Assembly (NCBI GenBank): GCA_035501495.1
Contig: DATJWB010000273.1
Coordinates: 124,001 to 188,000, forward strand
Length of the DNA stretch: 64,000 nt
Origin: JAIQFL01 sp035501495
GTDB taxonomy: Bacteria > Acidobacteriota > Terriglobia > Bryobacterales > Bryobacteraceae
Direction: 5' to 3'
The position numbers were made by a program, and so were the translations under genes. The notes beneath the pieces are model-generated. The model searched no databases. It saw only the letters and a program-made list of their open reading frames with translations, and was not told the DNA's origin. Below are positions 45,339-57,245 of this stretch, in pieces. Numbering within the stretch: the stretch's first letter is position 1; each line of letters starts with the position of its first letter.

Positions 45339-47894
45339 ATGGGGTATGAGGCCGGCAACCGTGTAGGTCCGTATGAAATCCTTTCCCTGGTTGGGAAAGG
45401 GGGCATGGGCGCCGTCTACCGGGCCAGGGACACGCGTCTCGGGCGGGAAGTCGCCATCAAGGTGCTCAGCGAACAGTTCTCCGAAAACGCGGAGCAGTTG
45501 CGGCGCTTCGAGCAGGAAGCCCGTTCCACCAGCGCGCTCAATCACCCCAACATTGTGACGCTGTTCGACGTGGGCAGTGCCGACGGAAAGCTCTACATCG
45601 TCACGGAATTGCTGCACGGTGAGACTCTGCGCGAGGCTCTGGCCGGAGGGCCGCTGCCTGCGCGCCAGATCATCCCGACCGCGCAGAAGGTCGCCTCCAG
45701 CCTGGCCGCCGCTCACGCGCAGGGAATCGTTCACCGCGATCTGAAACCCGAGAACATCTATCTCACCAAGGACGGCAACGTCAAGATCCTGGATTTCGGC
45801 GTTGCTAAACTGGATCCGGCGGCGCCGCAGGCCGTCGACAGCACTACGATGGTTTTGACGGAGCCCGGACATGCGGTGGGAACTCCAGCCTACATGTCCC
45901 CCGAGCAGATCCTGGGTGAACCGGTGGACGGCCGGTCCGACATCTTCTCGTTCGGCCTGGTGTTGTATGAGATGTGCACCGCGCGGCGCGCTTTCCGGGC
46001 CGAGACTACGCCGGAATTGATGACGGCAATCCTCCGGCAGGACCCGCCCGCCGTTTCCGATACGAATCCGGATGTTCCCGAAGGCTTGGAAGCACTCGTC
46101 CGACGGTGCCTGGAAAAACGGCGTGAGGACCGGTTTCAATCCGCGCGGGACATCTGCTTTGTGCTCGAAACCTTATCCCCTGTCACGGCGAGCCGCGCGC
46201 AGGTTCGAACTCCCAACGTTCTGCCGCGCCGGAGGATCATCTGGGGATTGGCGGCACTCCCGCTGGCGGGTTCGTGGCTGGCCGCTGCTTACCTCGGGCG
46301 ACTCACGGCTCGCAAAGTCCACGCCGAGTTTCGGCGAATTACCTTCCGCCGGGGGTATGTCACATCGGCACGCTTTTCGCCGGATGGGCAGACGATCATC
46401 TACAGCGCGGCGTGGGACCAGGACCCGGTGCGGCTGTTTTCGGGGCGTCCCGATCGTCCGGAGTACCGGGCACTGGATTTGCCTTCGTCGTACATCCTGT
46501 CCATCTCCTCCAAGAGCGAAATGGCGATCCTTTCCGCCGATCGTCCCCAGACGCCCATGGAACGCGCGGGAACTCTATCCATCGCGCCGTTGGCGGGCGG
46601 CGCTGCGCGCGAATTAATAAGGACGGTGCAATCGGCCGATTGGAGCCCCAACGGCGATGAACTTGCGATTGTCCGGCCGCTGACTCCCCGGTACCGTCTG
46701 GAATATCCGGTCGGAAAAGTGCTGTATGAAACCGAAGGCAAGATAGCCGATCCGCGTGTCTCGCCGGACGGCCAGATGGTGGCCTTCATCGATCAGCCGC
46801 GAGCGGGGGATGACGCCGGCTTCGTAGCGGTGATTGACCGCACGGGCCGCCGCAGGAAGCTCTCGCGCGATTGGCGGAGCTGTCAAGGCCTCGCCTGGTC
46901 ACCGAAAGGCAACGAGATTCTATTTACGGCCGCCGCCCAGATTGGCGGGCGCCAGCTCTACGCAGTTTCCCTTGGAGGCGCTGAGCGGACCGCCGCCGCC
47001 GAAGCCGACCGCCTCTTTTTGCACGATGCGGCGCCTTCGGGCAAACTGCTGTTGACCCACGAACTCTATCGCTTCGGAATCCTCGGTTCCTCCGGGCCTG
47101 GCGATCCGGAGAGGGAACTGAGCTGGCTGGACGCAAGTATGCTCGGCGGCGCCTCACGCGATGGTAAGACCCTGGTATTCAGCGAGGGCGGGACGGCGGC
47201 CGGCGGCGTGTCGATGGTCTACATGCGCACCGTCGATGGTGCGCCGCCGGTACAGTTAGGCGCCGGCCTTCTTCCCCAACTCTCGCCAGACCGGCAATGG
47301 GTGGCATGCCTGACGCCCGACCCCAAACAGCAGGTAAGACTACTGCCAACCGGCGCCGGCGAGGCGCGAACCCTGCCACTTGGTGAAATCGAGCAGGTAG
47401 AGTTCGCGCTGTGGGCCGATCCGCAAAAGCTGCTGCTCACTGGATACAAAGGCGACCAGGGCCGCATTTATCAGCAAGGGGTCGATGGCTCGCCACCGAA
47501 GCCCATGTCACCGCCGGACTTCAAGATCGCCAGCAACGTCCTGACACCGGACGGCCACTATGCCGTCGGCAGAACACGGGGCGAACAGTATCTGGTCTCG
47601 CTGGCCGGCGCGGAGCCCAGGAAGATAGCGGGGATCGGAAGGGGGGATGAGGTACTTGCCTTTAGCGACGATTCGCGAATTGCTTACGTGCAGGCGCTGG
47701 GTTCGCTGCCGGCGCGGGTAGACCAGGTGGAAGTGGCGACCGGCCAGCGGTCGAAATGGCGAAGCTTCCAGCCATCGAGTTTGAGTGGCGTGACCGGTGT
47801 GGGCACGATTGTCCTGGCGCAGGATTTGAAGAGCTACACCTATAACTACGAGAGCATGATCTCCGATCTCTACACACTCGATGGCGCGATCTGA
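45339..47894 (+). CDS. Membrane Ser/Thr protein kinase with C-terminal PD40-type propeller, 851 aa
   Basis: A PknB-like kinase: VGKGGMGAVYRARD, the ATP-binding Lys in VAIKVLSEQF, HRDLKPENIYL, DFGVAKL and VGTPAYMSPEQILGEPVDGR. Residues about 1-265 form the kinase; one membrane segment (IIWGLAALPLAGSWLAAAYL) follows. The outer part is built from PD40/WD40-like blades (RFSPDGQTIIYSAAWDQ, VSPDGQMVAFIDQPR, LTPDGHYAVGRT). Such kinases are abundant in acidobacteria. The outer domain probably senses a ligand or partner. The ATG at 45339 gives the standard kinase start; it has no clear ribosome site, and the ORF can be extended by 21 residues. Confidence 0.88.
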   Translation: MGYEAGNRVGPYEILSLVGKGGMGAVYRARDTRLGREVAIKVLSEQFSENAEQLRRFEQEARSTSALNHPNIVTLFDVGSADGKLYIVTELLHGETLREALAGGPLPARQIIPTAQKVASSLAAAHAQGIVHRDLKPENIYLTKDGNVKILDFGVAKLDPAAPQAVDSTTMVLTEPGHAVGTPAYMSPEQILGEPVDGRSDIFSFGLVLYEMCTARRAFRAETTPELMTAILRQDPPAVSDTNPDVPEGLEALVRRCLEKRREDRFQSARDICFVLETLSPVTASRAQVRTPNVLPRRRIIWGLAALPLAGSWLAAAYLGRLTARKVHAEFRRITFRRGYVTSARFSPDGQTIIYSAAWDQDPVRLFSGRPDRPEYRALDLPSSYILSISSKSEMAILSADRPQTPMERAGTLSIAPLAGGAARELIRTVQSADWSPNGDELAIVRPLTPRYRLEYPVGKVLYETEGKIADPRVSPDGQMVAFIDQPRAGDDAGFVAVIDRTGRRRKLSRDWRSCQGLAWSPKGNEILFTAAAQIGGRQLYAVSLGGAERTAAAEADRLFLHDAAPSGKLLLTHELYRFGILGSSGPGDPERELSWLDASMLGGASRDGKTLVFSEGGTAAGGVSMVYMRTVDGAPPVQLGAGLLPQLSPDRQWVACLTPDPKQQVRLLPTGAGEARTLPLGEIEQVEFALWADPQKLLLTGYKGDQGRIYQQGVDGSPPKPMSPPDFKIASNVLTPDGHYAVGRTRGEQYLVSLAGAEPRKIAGIGRGDEVLAFSDDSRIAYVQALGSLPARVDQVEVATGQRSKWRSFQPSSLSGVTGVGTIVLAQDLKSYTYNYESMISDLYTLDGAI

Positions 47895-47915
47895 CACCCG
47901 CCTGCCGGTGGCGCA

Positions 47916-50327
<2,412 letters not shown>

Positions 50328-50469
50328 GGTAGCTACACCCAGTGTAAGCCCCAGGACCTTAGCAATCGACTCTTGGGTCCAGATGGGACGAAAGAATTGG
50401 GTTCCACGACGGCTTTCCCCTGCCTCCCGTCCAATCTGAAGGAAAGTCGCGACCAAGCCTCCGAACCCA

Positions 50470-50730
50470 ACAAAGGCAGATCATGCACCCAGTCGTCCTT
50501 GCTGACCCCACCCGGGTAAATCAGATGCGCCAGGTTGTCTTTTGTGTAAGCGAGGACGAAATTGGCGTGCGCCATTCCGTAATTCCCATTGGCCGGACCC
50601 GTCTTTTTCGCCACGGGGACGCCGGCTCGGCTCCGAACGTGACGGTATGGTTGAGTGACGGGTCCCGGTTCGTCCACTCCACGGTATCGCCAACCCGGAC
50701 GACAATCTGGCTTTGTAGAAAGCGCTGGAG
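50470..50730 (-). pseudogene. Cupredoxin-like fragment
   Basis: The minus strand encodes QIVVRVGDTVEWTNRDPSLN followed by HTVTFGAEP (50730-50614), the copper-binding start of a plastocyanin-like domain. The sense then moves to another frame (GPANGNYGMAHANFVLAYTK) whose origin I cannot name. There is no signal peptide, start or full copper site. It is probably debris of one or two genes. Confidence 0.4.
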
Positions 50731-50794
50731 CGATGCTGTGCTGCTTGCTCCCCCTAGCCCGCATTTCTCGAGAATTCCGCTAGAGAAGCCGGTC

Positions 50795-51468
50795 TGCAGA
50801 AATTCTATCGGCCAGCTTGGAAATGGCTCGAGAACATCCAGTTCCCGTCCGGTTCCGGTGCGAGGACTGAGCCATATCGTTTCGGTCGCGAGCGGATTCG
50901 AATATGGCCTCGCGGTCAGGGACGATGGGACGGCATGGGGTTGGGGAGCGATTTTGCGGGTCAATGTAGCCATGGCAGGGGGCGGTGCTCATAGTCTGGC
51001 CATCGATTCCGATGGCTCGGTCTGGGGCTGGGGAAATAACTCCGACGGGCAGGTCGGCTGCGATGACCCGGATACCGCCATGCCGGCGCGGGTTATCGGG
51101 ATCGATCACGCGGTGGCAGTCGCCGCCGGTGGTGCGCACAGCCTGGCGCGGAAATCGGATGGCACCGTCTGGGGATGGGGTGCCAACGGCGAAGGGGATT
51201 GGGATCCAACAGCGCGCCCAGCGTCCCGGTTCTCATCTCGAGCCTGAGCAGTGTGGTGGCGATTTCGGCCTCTGGCCGTACCAAAGTGGGGCATAACCTG
51301 GCATTGAAATCCGACGGCACGGTGTGGGCGTGGGGGTCGAACTTCTGGTCGGAACCGGGCTCAAACGGCCAAGCCAACAGCAATGTGGCGCTTCCGGTCC
51401 CAGGAATCCGAGGGGCCATTGCGCTTAGCGCGGGCGGCGACCACAATGTCGTGCTGTTGCCACACTAA
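50795..51468 (+). pseudogene. RCC1-repeat protein fragment with frameshift
   Basis: RCC1-type (chromosome condensation regulator-like) propeller repeats: NSIGQLGNGSRTSSSRPVPV, GGGAHSLAIDSDGSVWGWGN, GGAHSLARKSDGTVWGWGAN. Near 51198 the frame changes, and the next repeat continues in another frame (HNLALKSDGTVWAWGSNFWS), ending DHNVVLLPH at 51468. The start is missing; it abuts the cupredoxin debris. One repeat is also shortened (TAWGWGAILRVNVAMAGGG). It looks non-functional. Confidence 0.6.
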
Positions 51469-51548
51469 CCGGGGCGAGGCAAGCGACCCTGGAATCCCGT
51501 AACTTTCCGCCGGCATCCAATCGAAGTACAATTGTGGAGTATTGCTAC

Positions 51549-52220
51549 ATGATGAAAAACCGAATCTCCTCCCGTTTCCGCCTGGCGATCGCCTCGCTGG
51601 CTCTGCCCTTGGGAGCGCTGCACCTGACGGCGGCGGGCTTCCCCGTCCCGGCTGTGGATTCTGCGCCGGTCGCAGGCAAGCAAACCGCCACGGCTGTCCT
51701 CGCCGGCGGATGCTTCTGGGGCGTGGAAGCCGTTTTCGAGCGCCTCAAGGGTGTCTCGAATGTGGTTTCCGGGTTCGCCGGAGGCTCCAAAATCACCGCG
51801 CATTACGAAATCGTCAGTACCGGCGAGACCGGGCACGCCGAGTCGGTGGAGATCACCTACGACCCGTCGCAAATCACCTATGGCAAGCTGCTGCAGGTGT
51901 TCTTCTCGGTAGCGCACGACCCGACGACCTTAAACCGCCAGGGGCCGGATCGGGGCACTCAATACCGGTCGGCCATTTTCTATTCCAGCGATGAGCAGAA
52001 GAGCATCGCAGAGGCCTACATCAAGCAGTTGAACGAAGCCAAGGTGTTCTCTCATCCCATTGTGACGCAAGTAGTTCCGCTCAAGGGGTTCTACGCCGCG
52101 GAAGCTTATCACCAGCACTTCATCGATCGTAACCCGGACTATCCGTACGTGGTCTACAACGACCTGCCCAAGCTGAGGGAGTTGCAAAAGCAATTTCCGG
52201 ACTGGGTCGCGCGCCAGTAG
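51549..52220 (+). CDS. msrA: Peptide-methionine (S)-S-oxide reductase MsrA, exported, 223 aa
   Basis: Reduces S-methionine sulfoxide in proteins. The catalytic Cys is in AGGCFWGVEAVFERLKGV; other marks are GHAESVEITYDPSQITYGKL, HDPTTLNRQGPDRGTQYRSA and FYAAEAYHQHF. A signal peptide (RFRLAIASLALPLGALHLTA) precedes the domain, so it repairs extracytoplasmic proteins. There is no fused MsrB domain and only the one catalytic Cys is evident in the core. ATG codons at 51549 and 51552 are both possible; GGAG lies about ten bases upstream. Confidence 0.92.
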   Translation: MMKNRISSRFRLAIASLALPLGALHLTAAGFPVPAVDSAPVAGKQTATAVLAGGCFWGVEAVFERLKGVSNVVSGFAGGSKITAHYEIVSTGETGHAESVEITYDPSQITYGKLLQVFFSVAHDPTTLNRQGPDRGTQYRSAIFYSSDEQKSIAEAYIKQLNEAKVFSHPIVTQVVPLKGFYAAEAYHQHFIDRNPDYPYVVYNDLPKLRELQKQFPDWVARQ

Positions 52221-52258
52221 CCCCGCGCCGCGAAACCTGCGACAATTTAAGAGGCCCT

Positions 52259-52348
52259 ATGCCGGAATGGCTTCCGATTGTCCTGTTCCTACTGGCTTAC
52301 GTAGTCCTGATGAAGTGGGTGCTGCCCCGCTTCGGTGTCTCCACTTGA
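52259..52348 (+). CDS. 29-residue single-pass membrane peptide
   Basis: ATG to TGA gives 29 residues, mostly one membrane helix (WLPIVLFLLAYVVLMKWVLP) with a short basic end RFGVST. AAGAGG lies five bases before the ATG. It follows msrA by 38 bases on the same strand. Peptides of this shape, one helix followed by a short LPR-G-V-T-like tail, occur in other bacteria to my recollection, but I cannot name a family. The ribosome site and clean hydrophobic pattern make it more than a chance frame. Confidence 0.55.
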   Translation: MPEWLPIVLFLLAYVVLMKWVLPRFGVST

Positions 52349-52363
52349 ATGTCGGGTTCCTGC

Positions 52364-52382
52364 GACGCCGCGGCGCGGCGTC
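52364..52382. terminator. GC-rich hairpin between convergent genes
   Basis: GACGCCG (52364-52370) pairs with CGGCGTC (52376-52382) around a five-base loop, exactly at the stop of phosphoglycerate kinase. There is no T-run on either side, so intrinsic termination is uncertain. Confidence 0.35.
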
Positions 52383-53561
52383 CTAATGCTTCTCGAGAGC
52401 GGCAACCCCAGGCAACTGAAGTCCCGCAAGAAACTCCAGAGAGGCTCCACCACCGGTAGACACGTGAGTGATTTTGGCGGTGACGCCGGCGGCCTTGATG
52501 GCTTTTTCGGAGTCTCCGCCGCCTACCACCGAGGTCGCGCCCGATTCCGCGACGGCCTTGGCGAGGGCCACGGTTCCCTGGTCGAAGGGGGGCTTCTCGA
52601 AGATTCCCATGGGCCCGTTCCAGATCACGGTCTTGGCGCGGGAGATTTCGCGGGCATACTGTTCGATGGTCTGCGGCCCGATGTCCACGCCAATTTCGTC
52701 CGGCGGGATCTCGGCCACGGTCTGGTGCGGAGCGCCGGCGGCGATTTCGGCAACCACCACATGGTCCACGGGCAGAAGCAGCTTGCTGCCGAGGGAGTCC
52801 AGCAACTTCCTGGCGAGGTCCGTTTTATCTTCTTCCACCAGCGATTTGCCGGTAGGCAGCCCTTGAGCCCGCAGAAATGTGTAGGCCATGGCGCCGCCGA
52901 TCAGGAGCCGGTCTACTACCTTGCCGAGGTTCTCGATCACTTCGATCTTGTCGGAGACCTTGGCCCCTCCGAGGAGCGCGACACACGGCCGCTCCGGATT
53001 CCTGGTGGCCATTCCGAGGTATTTGAGTTCCTGCTCCATCAACAGGCCAGCGGCGGCTTTGGAAACGAACTGGATCATGCCTTCGGTGGAGGCGTGGGCG
53101 CGGTGCGCCGACCCGAATGCATCGTTGACATATACGTCAGACAAAGCTGCCAGCTTGCGGGCGAACTCCGGATCGTTCTTCTCTTCCTCCGGATGGAAGC
53201 GCAGATTCTCGAGGAGCAGGACTTCGCCCGGCGCGGGCTTCATGGCCTCCACTTCGGGGCCGATGCAATCGGGCGCCATCTTCACCGGGCGGCCTAAAAG
53301 CTCCTCCAGCCGTTTGGCGGCAGGTTTGAGACTCATCTCCGGATTCGGTTTGCCCTTCGGACGTCCGAGGTGCGAAGCCAGAATGACACCGGCTCCGTGA
53401 TCGAGCGCATATTGGATGGTGGGCAGCGACGCCTTGATGCGCTTGTCGCTGGTGATTTCCATGTCGCCCCGGCCGTTCTTCTGCAGCGGCACATTGAAAT
53501 CCACCCGGATGAAAACGCGTTTTCCGTTCAGGTCGAGATCGCGTATGGAGAGATAAGACAT
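52383..53561 (-). CDS. pgk: Phosphoglycerate kinase, 392 aa
   Basis: Glycolytic enzyme converting 1,3-bisphosphoglycerate and ADP to 3-phosphoglycerate and ATP. Complete: FIRVDFNVPLQ and HLGRPKGKPNPEMSLKPAA for the phosphoglycerate site, LLLENLRFHPEEEKNDPEFA, the hinge YVNDAFGSAHRAHAST, LLGGAKVSDKIEVIENL, and the nucleotide end VIWNGPMGIFE with VVGGGDSEKAIKAAG and HVSTGGGASLEFLAG. ATG 53561 begins the standard N-terminus (SYLSIRDLDLNGKRVFI). The usual gapdh and tpi neighbours are not present here. Confidence 0.96.
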   Translation of the reverse strand: MSYLSIRDLDLNGKRVFIRVDFNVPLQKNGRGDMEITSDKRIKASLPTIQYALDHGAGVILASHLGRPKGKPNPEMSLKPAAKRLEELLGRPVKMAPDCIGPEVEAMKPAPGEVLLLENLRFHPEEEKNDPEFARKLAALSDVYVNDAFGSAHRAHASTEGMIQFVSKAAAGLLMEQELKYLGMATRNPERPCVALLGGAKVSDKIEVIENLGKVVDRLLIGGAMAYTFLRAQGLPTGKSLVEEDKTDLARKLLDSLGSKLLLPVDHVVVAEIAAGAPHQTVAEIPPDEIGVDIGPQTIEQYAREISRAKTVIWNGPMGIFEKPPFDQGTVALAKAVAESGATSVVGGGDSEKAIKAAGVTAKITHVSTGGGASLEFLAGLQLPGVAALEKH

Positions 53562-53585
53562 ATCAGGCCTCAATGTAGGAATACA

Positions 53586-54194
53586 CTAGAGGTTAGCATG
53601 TGGCGCGGCGCCGGTCGCCGCGCGCGCTCTGGCCAGGATCTCCTCCACCACTGCGGTTTTGGCATCCGCGTAGTTCTGTGTGAATTTCCAATGGTGCACC
53701 GCGAGTTCCCGCTTGGTCCTGGCATACAGCTCGCGGTCCTCCGGATGCGCCCTGAGCCAGTCGCGGAACAGCAGCATACGATCGATTTCGGGGCAGCCCG
53801 CGGAGAACACGTGCAGATTCAGGCCCCCCTCCAGCCCTTTGAACAGGCGGTGTTCAAACCACTCCGGTTCGCGGATCCTGAGAGGATAGCCCGCGTCCTC
53901 GAGTGGCGGCGCGTAGTCGGATTCCGCGGCCGAGTCGGCCACCGCCAGCACGACGTCGATGATCGGCTTGGCGGGGAGTCCGGGAACGGAGGTCGATCCC
54001 GCATGTTCGATTTGCAACGCCCGGGTGCCGAGTGCCGTCCGGATGCGGAGCGATTCGGAGTGGAAGCGGCGCGGCCACTCGGGGTCGTAATCCACGATTT
54101 CGATCGGCGAGGAGCGTGGTTTCAATTCGCCGATGGTGTGGGTCCGAAGATACTCCTCGGTCGTTGCTTTGGGTTCGTTTCGCGAGTCGTCCAC
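53586..54194 (-). CDS. GrpB/UPF0157-family protein, 202 aa
   Basis: A nucleotidyltransferase-fold protein of the GrpB (UPF0157) family, which is not the GrpE-type chaperone; function unknown. Hallmarks are IEIVDYDPEWPRRFHSESLR, IEHAGSTSVPGLPAKPIIDV, NLHVFSAGCPEIDRMLLFRD and LRAHPEDRELYARTKRELA. The ORF extends into the pirin gene, so I start at GTG 54194, five bases after the pirin stop. Pirin and this gene are therefore probably co-transcribed. Confidence 0.82.
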   Translation of the reverse strand: MDDSRNEPKATTEEYLRTHTIGELKPRSSPIEIVDYDPEWPRRFHSESLRIRTALGTRALQIEHAGSTSVPGLPAKPIIDVVLAVADSAAESDYAPPLEDAGYPLRIREPEWFEHRLFKGLEGGLNLHVFSAGCPEIDRMLLFRDWLRAHPEDRELYARTKRELAVHHWKFTQNYADAKTAVVEEILARARAATGAAPHANL

Positions 54195-54199
54195 GCCGC

Positions 54200-55102
54200 T
54201 CACCGCTTGAGGAACGTTCCCTTTTCGAGCTCCTGAAACGCCTGGCGGAGCTGCTCCTGGGTGTTCATGACGATCGGCCCATACCACGCAACGGGCTCCT
54301 GGAGCGGCTTCCCGGAAACTAACAGGAAACGAATTCCATCGTCGCCCGCCTGAACGGTGACCTCATCGCCGCGGTCAAACAGAATCAGCGAGCGATTGTC
54401 CGCCTTGGACGGCGGCGAGGTCTCCAGCCATCCCACCCCTTCGGTGGGAACTTCGAGCGGCCCGGACGCATTGCAAAACCTGCCATTGCCGCCAAACACA
54501 TAGGCGAAGGCGTGGCGCGTGGTCTCGACCGGCAGAGTCTTCCGGCGCCCCGGAGAAACGGACACGTCCAGATAAATCGGGTCCGCCGCGATCCCGTCCA
54601 CCGGCCCCGACTTCCCCCAGAAGTTGCCGCAAACGATGCGCACGTGGGTGCCGTCGTCATCGGTGACCTCGGGGATCTCGCCGGATTTCACTTCCTGGTA
54701 CCGCGGCGCGGTCATTTTGAGCGCGGCAGGAAGGTTCGCCCACAGCTGGAACCCGTGCATGCGGCCGGTCGGGTCGCCCTTGGGCATCTCCTGGTGGATG
54801 ATCCCGCTGCCCGCGGTCATCCACTGAACGTCTCCGGCTGCGATCGCGCCCCGATTTCCCATGCTGTCGCCGTGCTCGACGGTTCCCGCGAGCAGGTAGG
54901 TAATGGTCTCGATCCCGCGATGGGGGTGCCACGGAAATCCCGCGAGGTAATCCTCGGGAACGTCATTGCGGAAGTCGTCGAGAAGCAGGAACGGATCGAA
55001 GTCGGACGTGTTGCCGAAGCCGAAGGCACGCCGAAGGTGCACGCCGGCACCCTCGATTGTAGGTTTGGACTGGATGAGCCGCTTTACCGGCCGAAGTGAC
55101 AT
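54200..55102 (-). CDS. Pirin-family protein, 300 aa
   Basis: A bicupin pirin. The N-terminal cupin has the metal motif FPWHPHRGIETITYLLAG and EHGDSMGNRG, with the rest (SGIIHQEMP) completing the His/Glu set; PTGRMHGFQLWANLP closes the domain. Bacterial pirins include quercetinases and regulators of pyruvate dehydrogenase; which applies here is unclear. There is no signal peptide. The ATG at 55102 gives the usual N-terminus (SLRPVKRLIQSKPT). Confidence 0.9.
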   Translation of the reverse strand: MSLRPVKRLIQSKPTIEGAGVHLRRAFGFGNTSDFDPFLLLDDFRNDVPEDYLAGFPWHPHRGIETITYLLAGTVEHGDSMGNRGAIAAGDVQWMTAGSGIIHQEMPKGDPTGRMHGFQLWANLPAALKMTAPRYQEVKSGEIPEVTDDDGTHVRIVCGNFWGKSGPVDGIAADPIYLDVSVSPGRRKTLPVETTRHAFAYVFGGNGRFCNASGPLEVPTEGVGWLETSPPSKADNRSLILFDRGDEVTVQAGDDGIRFLLVSGKPLQEPVAWYGPIVMNTQEQLRQAFQELEKGTFLKR

Positions 55103-55187
55103 TTGGATTCCCTCCGATACTTTGAGTCTACCCCGCGCCCGGCGAGTGAGCGGTGGATCGAGAGCTGGAGGTTCCGGGGGTACAATC

Positions 55188-56543
55188 CAGTTGTGCGGCT
55201 GCAGATTATCGGTCGCAGCGTTGTTCCTGGGCGTGGCGGCCGCGCAGGAGATTCAGCGATCAACGTCCCGAACCAGGGAGACCCAAGCGGTCGGATCACC
55301 CCAGGGATCGAAGTATCCAGCTATGGACGGCACCTCGGTCCCAGGGCGAGCTGCAACTCCAGGGACGTGAGGACTCTGTGCGGCACCGCGGTGACGGTGG
55401 GCGGCATCCCTGCTGAGCTGCTGTACGTCCAGGAAGAACAGATCACCCTCCGACTCCCCTTACAACATACCCACCGAGGGCGAAGTGCCTTTCGTGGTCA
55501 TGAGGGAAGGACGCGCAGGCCAGGCAATGGCCGTGCGATTTTCGCCCTACCCGGCGACCATTCAACAGTTGGGAGAGGCTTACGTGAACATGCCCGTCTG
55601 AATCGAGATTCAGTTGCCTGATTCCCTAAGGCACTCGCTTCGATATCCGGTGACGGCCTATCCCGCCGATTTCGGAGGCCACAGTTTGAGGTACGGCGCA
55701 ACGGAATTCTTTTGCGGCCCACCAGCCCGCGGCAGGCGTCTCCCAGGACGGGCGTTGGGCTCGGCTGGCCGGGCATGGTGGGCCAAGGTTCCCTGGTTGG
55801 CCTTCCCCATGAGCCAGACAACCCGCGCCGCCTTCCGTTGCATCTCGCGTATCGACTGGACACGCCCGGCACCTACGAGGTGCGGTATCTCGGGTACGAT
55901 TTCCGTTACCCCATGGAGAAGCACGTTTTGGCGCGCTCTCCCTGGAATCGCATTCGGGTTCGGCCATTTTTCGGCCGCCTGACGGCTGGCGTGGCTGGAA
56001 CCCATGCGGAGCGCCGGCTGATGCCGCGGAATGGCTCAGTGACTATCTTCCCTCTCTGCTGGCCATGCCGGATGCGGCGGCGTTGCCACTGTTGAAGGGT
56101 GCCATCTACCAGTCGGACAGTCTGGTCCGCGGCTACGCTCTCAACGCCCTCGCCTGGTTCGAGGACGACGTCCTCACCGGCTGGATCCCGGCGGCCATCA
56201 AAGCGAGCGGACCCACCCCTGAGCTGGCGTATCTGCTCAGTTGGCGCCGCAACCTGTTTCAGGAGCGGGGAAGCGATATCGCCCGTGCCGTTTCATGAAG
56301 CCGCAGTATGACTGGAGCCGCGATCCCGGCCTCCCGGCGGCCATGGACCGCACCGTCGCTAACGAAGCCGAACGGCTGATCGCGACCCACAACGCCGCAA
56401 TCCTGCGACCCCTGGCGCTTTACCTGGGCACGTGGAAGGAGGAGGACTCCCGCCGCCTGCTCCGGCGCCTGGTGGCCGAAGGCACGGTGCGCGTGCCGGC
56501 GGAGATCAGCCTCCGTTGGATCGGCGAGGGGCCCGCTCATTGA
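55188..56543 (+). pseudogene. Decayed secreted protein with TIGR03437-like domain
   Basis: A signal peptide (LSVAALFLGVAAAQE), a TIGR03437-like domain (SSYGRHLGP, LCGTAVTVGGIPAELLYVQE with EQITLRLPL), a linker (QLGEAYVNMPVWIEIQLPDS), LHLAYRLDTPGTYEVRYLGY and a C-terminal helical part (LPLLKGAIYQSDSLVRGYAL, WKEEDSRRLLRRLVAEGTVR) follow each other in changing frames. Shifts are needed near 55250, 55470, 55690, 55940 and 56290. The original function cannot be told; no start codon fits the signal-peptide frame except TTG. Confidence 0.65.
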
Positions 56544-56816
56544 CGCTGCACCAGCTCCTCTTCATGGGCCGCCCGCACGGGGTACTCGGGGCTGCAGACG
56601 CGGCGTTCTGTGGCCGCGCCTCGGGCGCTCCGCCAGAAGGCTGAGGAGCACCAGGTCGGGAGTGCGCCCGGAGCCGGCGATTATTTCGCTTGACGAACGC
56701 CCCATCTTCAACTAGTCTAATTAAGACTAGTCTGTTTCGCCAGGAGCCGGCGACGGCGCGAGCGATCTGGTTAACGATCATTTCCGCCGTTTCTAACGGC
56801 GGGACAGGAGAAGACC
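56544..56816. other. Intergenic region before the VOC gene
   Basis: No gene seen. It contains the palindrome at 56711-56731 and a good ribosome site (AGGAGAAGACC before ATG 56817). Confidence 0.5.
56711..56731. promoter_or_regulatory. Palindromic operator ACTAGTCT-N5-AGACTAGT
   Basis: Two perfect 8-base half-sites around AATTA, in an AT-rich island, 86 bases before the VOC gene. The length and symmetry fit a TetR- or MarR-type repressor site, but no such regulator is encoded in the window. Confidence 0.6.
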
Positions 56817-57212
56817 ATGACTGTGAAACGAATGACGACGAACCTGTATACCGACGACGTAGCGGCATGCGTGAAATTCTGGGTAGAGCGGATGCACTTC
56901 GAGAAAACCGCCGAGGTTCCCGAACCCGGCGGCCTGGCTTTCGCGATTCTGCAGAAGGGAAACATCGAACTGATGTACGGGAGCTACTCGAGCCTGCAGC
57001 AGGAACCCCTGGTGGCGGGAGCATATCAGAAGGGGACCGGCACTCTGTTCGTGGAAGTAGACGACCTGAACCCGGTACTCGAGGCGATGCAGGACGTGGC
57101 CCAAGTCGCGCCGATACACCAGACGTTTTACGGATCGACGGAATTTACCGTGAAGGATCCGGCAGGGCACCTGATTACGTTTGCGTACTTTGCGCCGCAG
57201 GGGAAGAACTGA
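56817..57212 (+). CDS. VOC-family (glyoxalase-fold) protein, 131 aa
   Basis: A single vicinal-oxygen-chelate protein. Pattern: RMTTNLYTDDVAACVKFWVE, GGLAFAILQKGNIELMYGSY, GTLFVEVDDLNPVLEAM, STEFTVKDPAGHLITFAYFA. The metal site is incomplete (FTVKDPAGHLITFA has no Glu in the usual place), as in many bleomycin-resistance-like binding proteins. Clear AGGAG six to seven bases before the ATG. The strong palindrome upstream suggests it is inducible. The next gene follows after 33 bases. Confidence 0.85.
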   Translation: MTVKRMTTNLYTDDVAACVKFWVERMHFEKTAEVPEPGGLAFAILQKGNIELMYGSYSSLQQEPLVAGAYQKGTGTLFVEVDDLNPVLEAMQDVAQVAPIHQTFYGSTEFTVKDPAGHLITFAYFAPQGKN

Positions 57213-57245
57213 GAAATTGTACCAGCTATATGCGATCCTGAGGAC

